A DNA stretch of 64,000 nt from Prevotella sp. GTDB lineage: Bacteria; Bacteroidota; Bacteroidia; Bacteroidales; Bacteroidaceae. The stretch lies in contig JAILBT010000111.1 of the NCBI GenBank assembly GCA_024680755.1, positions 1 through 64,000 on the forward strand, in the 5' to 3' direction. The notes beneath the pieces were generated by a model that saw only the letters and a list, made by a program, of their open reading frames with translations, was not told the origin of the DNA and did no database searches. A program made the translations under genes and the position numbers. This document shows, in pieces, positions 9,360 through 19,072 of this stretch (position 1 is the stretch's first letter; each line of letters begins with the position of its first letter).

Positions 9360-9550
9360 CGGTGTAATCGGAGAAATCGGAGAAATCAGAGTATTCTGAG
9401 TAATCGGAGTAATCGGAGTAATCTGAGTATTCGGAGTAATCTGAGTATTCAGAGTAATCTGAGTATTCAGAGTAATCAGAGTAATCTGAATAATCTGAGT
9501 ATTCAGAGTAATCAGAGTAATCAGAATACTCTGACCACTCAGAATAATCA
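9360..9550. repeat. 9-mer tandem array (AGAGTAATC/CGGAGTAAT)n, locus 1
   Basis: gagtaatcggagtaatcggagtaatctgagtattcggagtaatctgag...; GATTACTCT on the minus strand. Confidence 0.95.
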
Positions 9551-9570
9551 GGCTGTTCGCTGCTCCTGCT

Positions 9571-11223
9571 TCATGCTTTGCAGCCGGGGCACCAGGGCTT
9601 GAGCTGCTTGAAGAAGTCGTTGCCCTTGTCATCGACGAGGATGAAGGCGGGGAAATCCTCCACCCTGATCTTCCAGATGGCCTCCATGCCCAGCTCGGGA
9701 TACTCCACGCACTCTATCGACTTGATGCTCGACTGCGACAGCACAGCCGCCACACCGCCTATGGTGCCGAGGTAGAAGCCGCCGTGCTTCTGGCAGGCGT
9801 CTGTCACCTGCTGCGAGCGGTTGCCCTTGGCTATCATCACGAGCGAGGCGCCGTGGTCCTGGAACTCATCTACATACGGGTCCATGCGGTTGGCCGTGGT
9901 CGGGCCCATCGAGCCGCAGGGGTAGCCCTCGGGGGTCTTGGCCGGACCGGCATAGAGGATGGGGTGGTCCTTGAAGTAGGCGGGCATCGGCTCGCCTGCG
10001 TCCAGGCGTGCCTTCAGCTTGGCATGGGCTATGTCGCGCGCCACAATGATGGTGCCCTTCAGGTTGACGCGGGTAGAGACGGGATACTTCGTCAGCTCCT
10101 GGCGCACGGCGTCAATGCCGCGGTCCAGGTCTATCACTATCTGCTTCTGGCCCTCGCCGGCCCTGGCATACTCGGCGGGGATGAGCTCAGCGGGATTCTC
10201 GTCCATCTGCTCTATCCACACGCCCTGCTCGTTGATGACGGCCTTTATGTTGCGGTCGGCCGAGCAGCTCACGCCCATGCCGATGGGACACGACGCTCCG
10301 TGGCGCGGCAGACGCACCACACGGATGTCGTGGGCCAGGTACTTGCCGCCAAACTGCGCGCCAAGGCCTATCTTCTGCGCCTCGCGCAGCAGTTTCTGCT
10401 CAAGGTCGAGGTCGCGGAAGGCACGTCCCGTCTCGTCGCCCGTGGTGGGCAGCGAGTCGTAGTACTTGATGCTGGCCAGCTTGACCGTCAGCAGGTTCTT
10501 CTCTGCCGAGGTGCCGCCGATGACGAAGGCGATGTGGTATGGCGGGCAAGCAGCCGTGCCAAGGCTCTTCATCTTCTCCACAAGGAAGGGCAGCAGCGTG
10601 CCCTCGTTCTGTATGGTGGCCTTGGTCATGGGGTAGAAATAGGTCTTGTTGGCCGAGCCGCCACCCTTGGCCACCATGACGAAGCGATACTCCATGCCCT
10701 CGGTGGCCTCGATGTCTATCTGGGCCGGCAGGTTGCAGCGGGTGTTCACCTCGTCGTACATATTGAGTGGGGCGTTCTGCGAGTAGCGCAGGTTCTCCTC
10801 GGTGTAAGCCTTATAGACGCCGAGCGAGAGGGCCTCTTCGTCTTCGAAGCCTGTCCACACCTGCTGGCCCTTCTCGCCGTGTATGATGGCGGTGCCGGTG
10901 TCCTGGCAGAAGGGCAGCACGCCCTTGACGGCTGTCTCGGCATTGCGCAGGAACTGCAGCGCCACATACTTGTCGTTGTCCGAGGCCTCGGGGTCGGCCA
11001 GTATCTTTGCCACCTGCAGGTTGTGCTCGCGGCGCAACATGAACTCGCAGTCGTGGAAAGCCTGACGCGCCAGCAACGTCAGGGCCTCGGGCGCAACCTT
11101 CAGTATCTTGTGTCCTTCAAACTCGCCCACGCTGATGCCCTCTTTCGTCAGCAGGCGATACTGCGTGGTGTCTTTGCCCAGCTGGAACATGGGCGCATAC
11201 TTAAACTCTGGTGTCTTTGCCAT
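9571..11223 (-). CDS. Fumarate hydratase class I (Fe-S)
   Basis: 550 aa; [118 protein letters not shown]. Confidence 0.95.
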   Translation of the reverse strand: MAKTPEFKYAPMFQLGKDTTQYRLLTKEGISVGEFEGHKILKVAPEALTLLARQAFHDCEFMLRREHNLQVAKILADPEASDNDKYVALQFLRNAETAVKGVLPFCQDTGTAIIHGEKGQQVWTGFEDEEALSLGVYKAYTEENLRYSQNAPLNMYDEVNTRCNLPAQIDIEATEGMEYRFVMVAKGGGSANKTYFYPMTKATIQNEGTLLPFLVEKMKSLGTAACPPYHIAFVIGGTSAEKNLLTVKLASIKYYDSLPTTGDETGRAFRDLDLEQKLLREAQKIGLGAQFGGKYLAHDIRVVRLPRHGASCPIGMGVSCSADRNIKAVINEQGVWIEQMDENPAELIPAEYARAGEGQKQIVIDLDRGIDAVRQELTKYPVSTRVNLKGTIIVARDIAHAKLKARLDAGEPMPAYFKDHPILYAGPAKTPEGYPCGSMGPTTANRMDPYVDEFQDHGASLVMIAKGNRSQQVTDACQKHGGFYLGTIGGVAAVLSQSSIKSIECVEYPELGMEAIWKIRVEDFPAFILVDDKGNDFFKQLKPWCPGCKA

Positions 11224-11380
11224 AGCGATTGTATTGTATGTTAGCTATCAGGTTATGTTTTTCGGCCGCTAAGGTACGCATTATTTTTCACACCGCAAAA
11301 CACATGCGCCAAAAAAACGCCCCGCCGCGCACTATCCATCAGTTTTCCGCCCCAGACTTTGCGTAATGAAAGAAAAAACG

Positions 11381-11388
11381 TAACTTTG
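11381..11388 (+). promoter_or_regulatory. -7 box TAACTTTG with TTTG about 19 nt upstream (-33-like)
   Basis: gactTTTGcg-like element near 11358 and TAACTTTGCGGCGCACAAG; hairpin copy A follows directly. Confidence 0.6.
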
Positions 11389-11398
11389 CGGCGCACAA

Positions 11399-11466
11399 GT
11401 AGGAGGCGACGTGCCCCACGTCGCAATCAAGCAGACTGTTGCGACGTACCCCACGTCGCCTCCTAC
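11399..11466. repeat. Composite palindrome, copy A
   Basis: GTAGGAGGCGACGTGCCCCACGTCGCAA - tcaagcagactg - TTGCGACGTACCCCACGTCGCCTCCTAC; the arms pair with each other and each arm is also a small hairpin. Confidence 0.95.
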
Positions 11467-11504
11467 TACAAAGCTACACACAAATAGCCACGACAAACGA
11501 AAAG

Positions 11505-11550
11505 TCCGGGCCGTGACACCCACGAGAGGTTCACGGCCCGGATTCTTTTG
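11505..11550. terminator. Bidirectional intrinsic terminator TCCGGGCCGTGA-N14-TCACGGCCCGGA
   Basis: Perfect 12-bp stem; TTCTTTTG on plus, CTTTTCG on minus. Likely terminates the minus-strand gene ending at 11621. Confidence 0.85.
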
Positions 11551-11620
11551 TTATGTTACAGGCTTGAGCTGACGCTCAAAGCTATACGCGCTCGGGGAAA
11601 AGAGCGGGTTCTCAGTCTGC

Positions 11621-14600
11621 TCACTTGACGACAACCTTCTTGCCACCAATGATGTTCAGACCCTTGCGGGCTTTCGTCACACGCTGGCCGTTCAGGTTAT
11701 AGATCTGAGCTCCGTTCAGCACGGCTGTCTTGACGTTGCTGATGCCGGTGGGCTCGCCGTTGTAGTTGCAATAGATGTAGCCTCCGAACCAGTCGTCACC
11801 ACCGTCGGCGTTCGGACGGAAGTAGATGGTGTAGTTGCCCTCGCTGTCTACTTTGAAGTTGTCACCTGTGGCAGGATACCAGACACCATTGGTGTCGTTC
11901 ACCTTCATCTCGCTGTTGGCAGGTATGTCGAGCGTTATCATATACTCCACAGTGCCCTCGGCGGCATTCTCGTTAAGCGTGAGCTTGTAGGTGTCAGAAG
12001 CGGTCCAGTTGTTGAACGTACCCACGAGGTAGTAGTCGGGACTGTAGGTATTTTTCACATACTTCACGTTCTTGAACGACAGCCAGTGAATGTTGTTGTC
12101 GGCAGCCACGTTGAACTTGATCTTGAGCACGCCGTCCTCTCCAACAGTGCCGATGGCTACGAAGTTACCATGTATGCGCTGGTTGTTGTTAGCGCCAGCG
12201 ACCTTTACGTCGCCGCCACAGACATTGACGGCCTGGCCGTCGTTCAGCTGCATGGTGACGCCATATCCATCGGCTTCGCCAGCATTCTCTTTGGTTGCAA
12301 CGCGCACCCAAGCCGACACCTTATATGTGCCGGGCTCCAGGCCGGTCATGGTAGCGGTCATCGTCTTTTCTGCCAGAGCAGCATTGGCATCGGCGTAATA
12401 TTCGAAGAAAGGAACCTTGAAGTCGGTGCCGTCGCTTTCGCCCTCTGTTGACCAGCTGTTGATGTAGTAAGGAGCGTCAACGAAATCGGGATTGGTGTCC
12501 CAGGCCGACAGCAGGATGTTGTCAATCAGTATGGGAGCTCGCCAGCTTGTGAGAGACGTGCCACTCACGGCGGCCGCCAGGCTATTGGCCTCGGCGTCGG
12601 TCAGTTCCTCAGCCTCGTACTTGGTGTAGTAGCTGTTGAAGACTGTGGTGTAAACATCCTGCTTATAGACGTTGGTATTGGCCAGCTCGGCATCAATCTC
12701 AGCCTTCACCTTGACGAGGTTGGCCACAGCAGCGGCGTAGGCAGCGGCACTGGCCTTAGCGGCAACGATGGCCTTGTCGAGAGCCTCGTAGGTCTCAATT
12801 CCGATTGTAGCCTTTGCAGCGGCGTATGCCGTTGCGGCTGCACTGCGCACGTCCTTGTTCATCTTGCCCTCAGGCATAGTGGCATACAAGTCGTCAACCG
12901 ACTGCTCGGTGATGGCTGCGCCAACATACTCTACCTTGCAGTTCTTGAAGGCCATCCAGTTGAAGTTGGCATCTTCAATCTTCACGCCGAAGCGGAACAC
13001 GCCGTCGTCGCCTACCTCGGCCGTCATGGCATAGTTGTCGTAGATACCCTTCATGTTGTTATACTCGAAGCTGTTGCCTGTAGTAAAGGCAATGTCGCGG
13101 CTGCCGGCGAAGAGAGAAGCACCTGCGGGAGCATTGCCGCTCTCGCTGTATGCACGAATCAGGGCCGAGAACTTGTAGAGGCCAGGATCCAAGCCAGCCA
13201 GCGTGTAATAAATCTCGCCGTTGCCCAGTACGCCAGCCTTATCGCACCAGTTCTCAATGAACGGTGTCACCATGCCAGTGCCGTCGCTGTTACCCTCTAT
13301 CGACCATGTGTTGATATGGAAGGTCTGGCTGTTGGTGCAGGTCCAGCCATTGAGGCTGTTGTCGGGCAGCTGGCCACCGGCAGCCAGCAGCTTGTAGCTG
13401 TTCACGCTGACGTTGGCAGTGTTGATGGCTTCCGTCAGGGCAGCAACAGCGGTCTCTAAGGCCGTCTGCGATGTCTGGTCAACACCAGTATTGGCAGTGA
13501 TAGCAGCCTGAAGTGCTGCTTTGTAAGAGGCAGACATTGTTTCGTTGAGCAGGGCATTGGCCTCTGCCAGCCTGGCATTATATGACTCAACAAGATCCGA
13601 CATATCGAGCGGTCCGTAGTACATCAGCTGGATGTTGTCAAAGATGCACCAAGCATCAGTACGTGTACATTTTGCGCCAACGGTAATTGTACTGTTCTTC
13701 ACAGCTACCATTTCTGTCCATTCAGTCATGTAATCACCATTGGCAAAATGACCAGAGAATGCATTCATGCCACCATCCTGATTTGTCATCTTAATGAAAT
13801 TGGTTGTGGCATCATTAACATAAAAGACGGGATAATTTTCGTCTGTGACAGTTGCATCGCCGTACGCGCCCTGTCCTCTTAATTTATAGTAACCATTGGG
13901 GACAGTAATAGTCTGGCTCAAGGTGAAGGTGGCATGCCATGACTCTGCACACTTGTTCTCGTCTTTACCGCCGCAAAGGTTCTTGTTGCTGGCCTCCATT
14001 GTCCAAGCACCACTATTACGGTTGTTGCGGTCGAAGTTCTGGTCAAGAATCATGAACGTTGCATCAACGGGGTTCTCCTCGGTAGCGTCGGCCAGTGCCT
14101 CGTCGTAGCCGATAATCTGCCACTGTGCATTGTCAGCAGTGGCGTCGGTAAGATTATTGGCCAGCACCGTGCTGGTGCCATCATAGCCATAGTAGGTAGA
14201 GCCGCTTGACATCGAGTAATTTCCATTGGGAAGCTTGCTAATGGTGACATTAGCGGCAGCACCATCCATGAATGTACCAGTGAAGTAATAGTTGGTTCCA
14301 CCATTGCTCACCTGCGACTCGATGGTGTAAACGCCCTCTCCGGCATGGATGGTGTTGTAGTGACTCTGTGCAAGGAGCGTGGCCTGCGTGCCCCATGAGT
14401 TGCCCGGGCCAAGATACTTGTCGGAGCCTACGTTCTTGAACAGGTACTTGCCGCCGTCAGTGAAGCTGGCGGCTGTTGCACCGTAGAAGCTGATGGTGTA
14501 AGCACTACTATTGATGTCGGTAATGGTGTAAAGCAGTCCGTCAGCGGCAGGAGCTGCAAGGTCGGCCGTCTGGTTCCACCTGCTGTCCCAGTTGTTCTCA

Positions 14601-14857
14601 TTAGATGCGCCGTCCATGCGGCAGAGAATCATGCTGGCATAACTGTCGTCAAACTCAGCACTCCAAACACCATCTGCACCTTCAGTAAACGAGACCCAGG
14701 CGTTTTTCGTGTCCGAGAACATGTAGAGCGCATAACGCTCCGTCGCGTCATCGACATCCCATGCACCAGGTGCAAGGTACACCGTCTTTGCGGCATCAGC
14801 ACTTACTGCTGCGCCCATAGTTAGGGCGGCCGCGAGTAAAAGTTTAAGTTTTCTCAT
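11621..14857 (-). CDS. Large secreted multidomain protein with T9SS-like C-terminal motif
   Basis: Signal peptide MRKLKLLLAAALTMGAAVSADA; repeated beta-rich domains; C-terminus AQIYNLNGQRVTKARKGLNIIGGKKVVVK. Confidence 0.8.
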   Translation of the reverse strand: MRKLKLLLAAALTMGAAVSADAAKTVYLAPGAWDVDDATERYALYMFSDTKNAWVSFTEGADGVWSAEFDDSYASMILCRMDGASNENNWDSRWNQTADLAAPAADGLLYTITDINSSAYTISFYGATAASFTDGGKYLFKNVGSDKYLGPGNSWGTQATLLAQSHYNTIHAGEGVYTIESQVSNGGTNYYFTGTFMDGAAANVTISKLPNGNYSMSSGSTYYGYDGTSTVLANNLTDATADNAQWQIIGYDEALADATEENPVDATFMILDQNFDRNNRNSGAWTMEASNKNLCGGKDENKCAESWHATFTLSQTITVPNGYYKLRGQGAYGDATVTDENYPVFYVNDATTNFIKMTNQDGGMNAFSGHFANGDYMTEWTEMVAVKNSTITVGAKCTRTDAWCIFDNIQLMYYGPLDMSDLVESYNARLAEANALLNETMSASYKAALQAAITANTGVDQTSQTALETAVAALTEAINTANVSVNSYKLLAAGGQLPDNSLNGWTCTNSQTFHINTWSIEGNSDGTGMVTPFIENWCDKAGVLGNGEIYYTLAGLDPGLYKFSALIRAYSESGNAPAGASLFAGSRDIAFTTGNSFEYNNMKGIYDNYAMTAEVGDDGVFRFGVKIEDANFNWMAFKNCKVEYVGAAITEQSVDDLYATMPEGKMNKDVRSAAATAYAAAKATIGIETYEALDKAIVAAKASAAAYAAAVANLVKVKAEIDAELANTNVYKQDVYTTVFNSYYTKYEAEELTDAEANSLAAAVSGTSLTSWRAPILIDNILLSAWDTNPDFVDAPYYINSWSTEGESDGTDFKVPFFEYYADANAALAEKTMTATMTGLEPGTYKVSAWVRVATKENAGEADGYGVTMQLNDGQAVNVCGGDVKVAGANNNQRIHGNFVAIGTVGEDGVLKIKFNVAADNNIHWLSFKNVKYVKNTYSPDYYLVGTFNNWTASDTYKLTLNENAAEGTVEYMITLDIPANSEMKVNDTNGVWYPATGDNFKVDSEGNYTIYFRPNADGGDDWFGGYIYCNYNGEPTGISNVKTAVLNGAQIYNLNGQRVTKARKGLNIIGGKKVVVK

Positions 14858-15068
14858 GAGATAATAAGTTTGGTTAGTAAAAAAGTGTGATTAATTGTTT
14901 ATTTATAGATAGGTGATTGGTCAATGATTGCTTATGTTCAGGATGTTACTGCTTATTGTTTTCGTTAGTTTTTAGTTCTCTGCCGGTGTTCGGTCGGGCA
15001 AGTGCCGGTTGTCATTGTGCATAATTCTGTATCTTCTATGTATCTAATGGCTGTTTCACCGCTTTGCA

Positions 15069-15136
15069 GTAGGAGGCGACGTGTCTCACCTCGCAACAAC
15101 ATGTCAGATTGCGACGTTAGACACGTCGCCCCCTAC
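15069..15136. repeat. Composite palindrome, copy B
   Basis: GTAGGAGGCGACGTGTCTCACCTCGCAA - caacatgtcaga - TTGCGACGTTAGACACGTCGCCCCCTAC. Confidence 0.93.
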
Positions 15137-15146
15137 TTATGCGCTG

Positions 15147-15154
15147 CAAAATTA
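15147..15154 (-). promoter_or_regulatory. -7 box TAATTTTG (minus strand) upstream of the gene at 14857
   Basis: Minus strand TCGTAATTTTGCAGCGCATAAGTAGGGGGCGACGTG: box immediately followed by copy B. Confidence 0.6.
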
Positions 15155-15336
15155 CGATTTTTTTTGATACCAACAACTTTTACCGTTGTTTTTTTTTGCC
15201 ATAGGATAATAATTTCTGTTTCGCAAGGCTACATTCTCGACGAGATGTGCGCACAATGCTGTTACGTTTGCTGTCTCGGCAGGTCTTACTGGCGAGACGG
15301 ACGCACAAAGCGGCAGTGCTGTGTGGCGGAGGTGTG

Positions 15337-18300
15337 TCAGTTGACTCGGTAGTCGAGCGCCGGTGTCTGCTCGATGTAGCTCATCAGCGACGGACTCAGA
15401 TCGACGGTGTGCTTTGCCGAGTGCATCAGCACCTGCTGCTTACCGTCGGCACTGCGCAGCTGGAAGAAGAGCTGCGTACGGCCCGGGCACTCTCTGACCA
15501 GCTCGCCCAGCTCCTGCACCACTTGTGCGTCGATGGTCTGTGCATCGACGGTGATGGTGAGCCGCTCTATGGCCCTCTCCTTGACGGTCTGCAGATATTC
15601 CACCTGGCTCACCTTGAGGTCCATGAGCGACGAGTCGCGCCATCGCGGCACCATCTTGCCCCTGACGAACACGGTGGTGCCCTCGACAAACATGCCGCTG
15701 TTGTTACCCCAGTCCTCGCCGAAGAGCGCCAGCCGTCCGCCGCCATTGAAGTCCTCGATGGTGACGAAGCCACAGGGCTTGCCCTGCTTGGTGAGCTTCG
15801 ACTCGACCTTGGTCACGATGCCTCCGAGCGTCACCTCGTCGCGTCCGTTGATGGACGAGACATCGTCCAGCTCCTGACAGCGCGTGTTGCACAGGTGGTC
15901 GAGCACCATGCGGAACTCGTCGAGCGGGTGGGCCGAGATATAGATACCCACCAGATCGCGCTCGCGGTTGAGCCTTTCTATGGCGCTCCATCGCTCGACG
16001 TTCTTCGGCACGACTGGCGTGGCTATCTCGACGGCGTCCATGCCTCCGAAGAGCGAGTTGCGGGCCTGTGCCATCTCCTGCTGATACATCTGTCCGTAGC
16101 GCAGCAGCGTGTCGAGGAAGGCCTCGCCCCTGGCATTGGCCACGGCGAAATAGGTCTCGCGCGGCAGTCCGAAGCTGTCGAAGCCACCGCTCAGGGCCAG
16201 GCTCTCCATTGCCTTCCGGTTGACGGCCTGCATGCTGACGCGTTGAGCGAAGTCGAAGATGTCTTTATATTGTCCGTTCTTCTCCCGCTCGCTGATGATG
16301 GCCTGTGCCGCCGCGTCGCCCATGCCCTTGATGGCTGCCAGTCCGAAGCGTATCTCGCCGCGCTTGTTGACGCCGAACTTCTGGAACGACTCGTTCACGT
16401 CGGGCCCCAGCGTGGCAATGCCCAGCTGCTTGCACTCGTCCATGAGCTTCGTTATCTCCGTTATCTGGTCGCGCCGGCGCGACATGATGGCTGCCATGAA
16501 CTCTGCCGGGTAGTTGGCCTTCAGGTAGGCCGTCTGATAGGCCACCCACGAGTAGCAGGCGGCGTGCGACTTGTTGAAGGCGTAGGAGGCGAATTTCTCC
16601 CAGTCGGTCCATATCTTCTCCAGCACGTCGGGGTCGTGGCCGTTTTTCTTGCCACCCTCGATGAAGAGAGGCTTCATCGCATCGACTATCTCGTGCTTCT
16701 TCTTACCCATAGCCTTACGCAGGGCATCGCTCTGTCCGCGGGTGAAGTCGGCCAGCTGGCGCGACAGCAACATGACCTGCTCCTGATAGACGGTAATGCC
16801 GTAGGTGTCTTTCAGGTATTTCTCCATGCAGGCGATGGGGTATGTGATGGGTTCGCGGCCGTTCTTGCGGGCAATGAACTGCGGTATGTAGTCCATTGGT
16901 CCCGGGCGATAGAGGGCGTTCATGGCTATCAGGTCCTCGAACACGGTGGGGTGCAGCTCGCGCAGGTATTTCTGCATGCCCGCCGACTCAAACTGGAAGG
17001 TGCCTATGGTCCGGCCCTGCTGATAGAGCTCGTAGGTCTTTGGGTCGTCGATGGGTATGGTGTCGAGGTTGATGTCAACGCCTCGCGTCTGCTTGATGAT
17101 GGCGCAGGCTTCCTTCAGCTCTGACAGCGTCTTCAGTCCGAGGAAGTCCATCTTTATCAGTCCGGTTTCCTCGATGACGTGTCCGTCGTACTGCGTGCAG
17201 TTGGTCTTGGTGTCCTTGAAGTCGGGGTCGTCGGCGGTCGAGACGGGCACCCAGTCGCTGATGGGGTCGCGACAGATGATGAAGCCGCAGGCGTGTATGC
17301 CCGTTCCGCGCACGGTGCCCTCCAGCATCTTGGCATACTTGATGGTGTTGGCCTCCTGCGGGTCCTGGCTTACCTCGGCATCGCGCAGCTCGGGTGTGCA
17401 CTTGATGGCGTTGGTCAGGTTCATCTTCATGCCGTCGGGCAGCCGGTCGGGTATGGCCTTACAGAGGGCGTTGCTCCTGGCCAGGGGCAGCTTCTCGACG
17501 CGTGCCACGTCCTTGATGCTGTTCTTGGTGGCCATGGTGGCGTAGGTGATGATGTGGGCGCAGTTTTCGTGGCCATACTTGTCCATGACCCACTTGAGCA
17601 CGCGTCCGCGTCCGTCGTCGTCGAAGTCGGTGTCGATATCCGGCAGCGAGATACGGTCGGGGTTGAGGAAGCGTTCGAACAGCAGGTCATACTTCAGCGG
17701 GTCGATCTTTGTTATGCCAAGGCAGTAGGCCACGACGCTGCCTGCGGCCGAGCCACGGCCTGGGCCCACCCATACGTCGAGCTGGTCGCGGGCCGAGTTG
17801 ATGAAGTCCTGCACGATGAGGAAGTAGCCCGGGAAGCCCATCGTCTTCATGATGTGCAGCTCAAACCTGACCCTCTCGTCCACCTCTGCCGGCAGCGGGT
17901 CGCCATAGAGCCGTCTGGCGCCGTTGTATGCGAGCTGTGCCAGATAGTCGGCCTCAAACTTTATGCGGTACAGCTTGTCGTAGCCGCCCAGCTTCTTTAT
18001 CTTCTTCTCGCCCTCGTCGGGCGGCAGCGGGTTCTGTCCGTTCTCGTCGGTGGTGAACTCCTGGTAGAGCTGCTGCTCGGTGAACTTGGCTCGCCACTCC
18101 TCCTCGGTGCCAAACTGTTCGGGTATGGGGAAGAAGGGCATGATGGGGTCGTGGTTGATGCTGTATATCTCGACTTTGTCCAGTATCTCGAGCGTGTTGC
18201 TCAGCGCCTCGGGCACGTCGCTGAAGATGTCGTTCATCTCCTCGCGCGTCTTGAACCACTCCTGCTTGGTGTAGAGCATGCGCGTTGGGTCGTCGAGTTC

Positions 18301-19050
18301 CTTTCCGGTGGAGAGGCACAGCAGGTGGTCGTGTGCCTCGGCGTTCTCCTGATCGACGAAGTGGCAGTCGTTAGTACACACCAGCTTGATGCCATACTCG
18401 CGCGCCAGTTCGATGAGCACCTTGTTGGCCCTCTGCTGCTCGGGGAAGGTCTCGCGGTTGGCCCTCAGCGTGGGGTCCTTCACCTCGTGTCGCTGCAGCT
18501 CGAGGTAGTAGTCGTCGCCGAAGACGCGCTTATACCACTCCACGGCCTCGCGTGCTCCGGCCATGTCGCCGCTGAGTATCTTGCGTGGCACCTCGCCGGC
18601 GATGCAGGCCGAGCAGACTATCAGGTCCTCGTGGTAGCGCTCCAGGTCGGCGCGGTCTGTACGCGGACGCATGTAGTAGCCATCGACCCACGAGCGCGAC
18701 ACCAGCTTGATCAGGTTCTTGTAGCCGCGGTAGTTCTTTGCCAGCACTATCAGGTGGTAGCCACTCTGGTCCTGCTTGCCGTTGCGCTGCTCCTTGGGCC
18801 CGTGTTTCGCCACATACATCTCGCAGCCGAAGATGGGCTTGAAGGGCTCCTGCCCGTTCTCCTTGCGCTTCTTGTTAATCTTGTTGCAGTAGTCGTGCAG
18901 CTCCTTCACGCCGAACATGTTGCCGTGGTCCGTAATGGCCATGCCGCGCATGCCGTCGGCCACGGCCTTGTCAACCAGGCGCGTGACGGGGCTCTGCCCG
19001 TCTAATATACTATAATATGTGTGTACATGCAGGTGGATGAAGTCTTCCAT
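15337..19050 (-). CDS. dnaE: DNA polymerase III subunit alpha
   Basis: 1237 aa; N-terminal PHP (FIHLHVHTYYSILDG), VGPGRGSAAGSVVAYCLGIT, LPDIDTDFDDDGR, ALYRPGPMDYIPQFIARKNG. Confidence 0.97.
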   Translation of the reverse strand: MEDFIHLHVHTYYSILDGQSPVTRLVDKAVADGMRGMAITDHGNMFGVKELHDYCNKINKKRKENGQEPFKPIFGCEMYVAKHGPKEQRNGKQDQSGYHLIVLAKNYRGYKNLIKLVSRSWVDGYYMRPRTDRADLERYHEDLIVCSACIAGEVPRKILSGDMAGAREAVEWYKRVFGDDYYLELQRHEVKDPTLRANRETFPEQQRANKVLIELAREYGIKLVCTNDCHFVDQENAEAHDHLLCLSTGKELDDPTRMLYTKQEWFKTREEMNDIFSDVPEALSNTLEILDKVEIYSINHDPIMPFFPIPEQFGTEEEWRAKFTEQQLYQEFTTDENGQNPLPPDEGEKKIKKLGGYDKLYRIKFEADYLAQLAYNGARRLYGDPLPAEVDERVRFELHIMKTMGFPGYFLIVQDFINSARDQLDVWVGPGRGSAAGSVVAYCLGITKIDPLKYDLLFERFLNPDRISLPDIDTDFDDDGRGRVLKWVMDKYGHENCAHIITYATMATKNSIKDVARVEKLPLARSNALCKAIPDRLPDGMKMNLTNAIKCTPELRDAEVSQDPQEANTIKYAKMLEGTVRGTGIHACGFIICRDPISDWVPVSTADDPDFKDTKTNCTQYDGHVIEETGLIKMDFLGLKTLSELKEACAIIKQTRGVDINLDTIPIDDPKTYELYQQGRTIGTFQFESAGMQKYLRELHPTVFEDLIAMNALYRPGPMDYIPQFIARKNGREPITYPIACMEKYLKDTYGITVYQEQVMLLSRQLADFTRGQSDALRKAMGKKKHEIVDAMKPLFIEGGKKNGHDPDVLEKIWTDWEKFASYAFNKSHAACYSWVAYQTAYLKANYPAEFMAAIMSRRRDQITEITKLMDECKQLGIATLGPDVNESFQKFGVNKRGEIRFGLAAIKGMGDAAAQAIISEREKNGQYKDIFDFAQRVSMQAVNRKAMESLALSGGFDSFGLPRETYFAVANARGEAFLDTLLRYGQMYQQEMAQARNSLFGGMDAVEIATPVVPKNVERWSAIERLNRERDLVGIYISAHPLDEFRMVLDHLCNTRCQELDDVSSINGRDEVTLGGIVTKVESKLTKQGKPCGFVTIEDFNGGGRLALFGEDWGNNSGMFVEGTTVFVRGKMVPRWRDSSLMDLKVSQVEYLQTVKERAIERLTITVDAQTIDAQVVQELGELVRECPGRTQLFFQLRSADGKQQVLMHSAKHTVDLSPSLMSYIEQTPALDYRVN

Positions 19051-19072
19051 TCTTTCGGCTGCAAAATGTTAG

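Larger units (their letters stand above)
11390..11550 (+). ncRNA. Candidate structured small RNA: promoter box, composite hairpin, intrinsic terminator
   Basis: TAACTTTG at 11381, 68-nt palindrome, no convincing ORF, then a 12-bp stem with TTCTTTTG. Confidence 0.4.

Noticed and set aside
9784-11244. 486-aa plus-strand ORF opposite fumarase
   Set aside because: Antisense shadow of a conserved enzyme gene.
15172-15197. AACAACTTTTACCGTTGTTTTTTTTTG terminator-like hairpin
   Set aside because: Short 6-bp weak stem in the promoter region of the copy B leader, with no plus-strand gene to terminate; probably chance.
15247-19005. Two long plus-strand ORFs (625 and 608 aa) opposite dnaE
   Set aside because: Antisense shadow ORFs of dnaE; His/Val/Leu-rich low-complexity composition, no domains.
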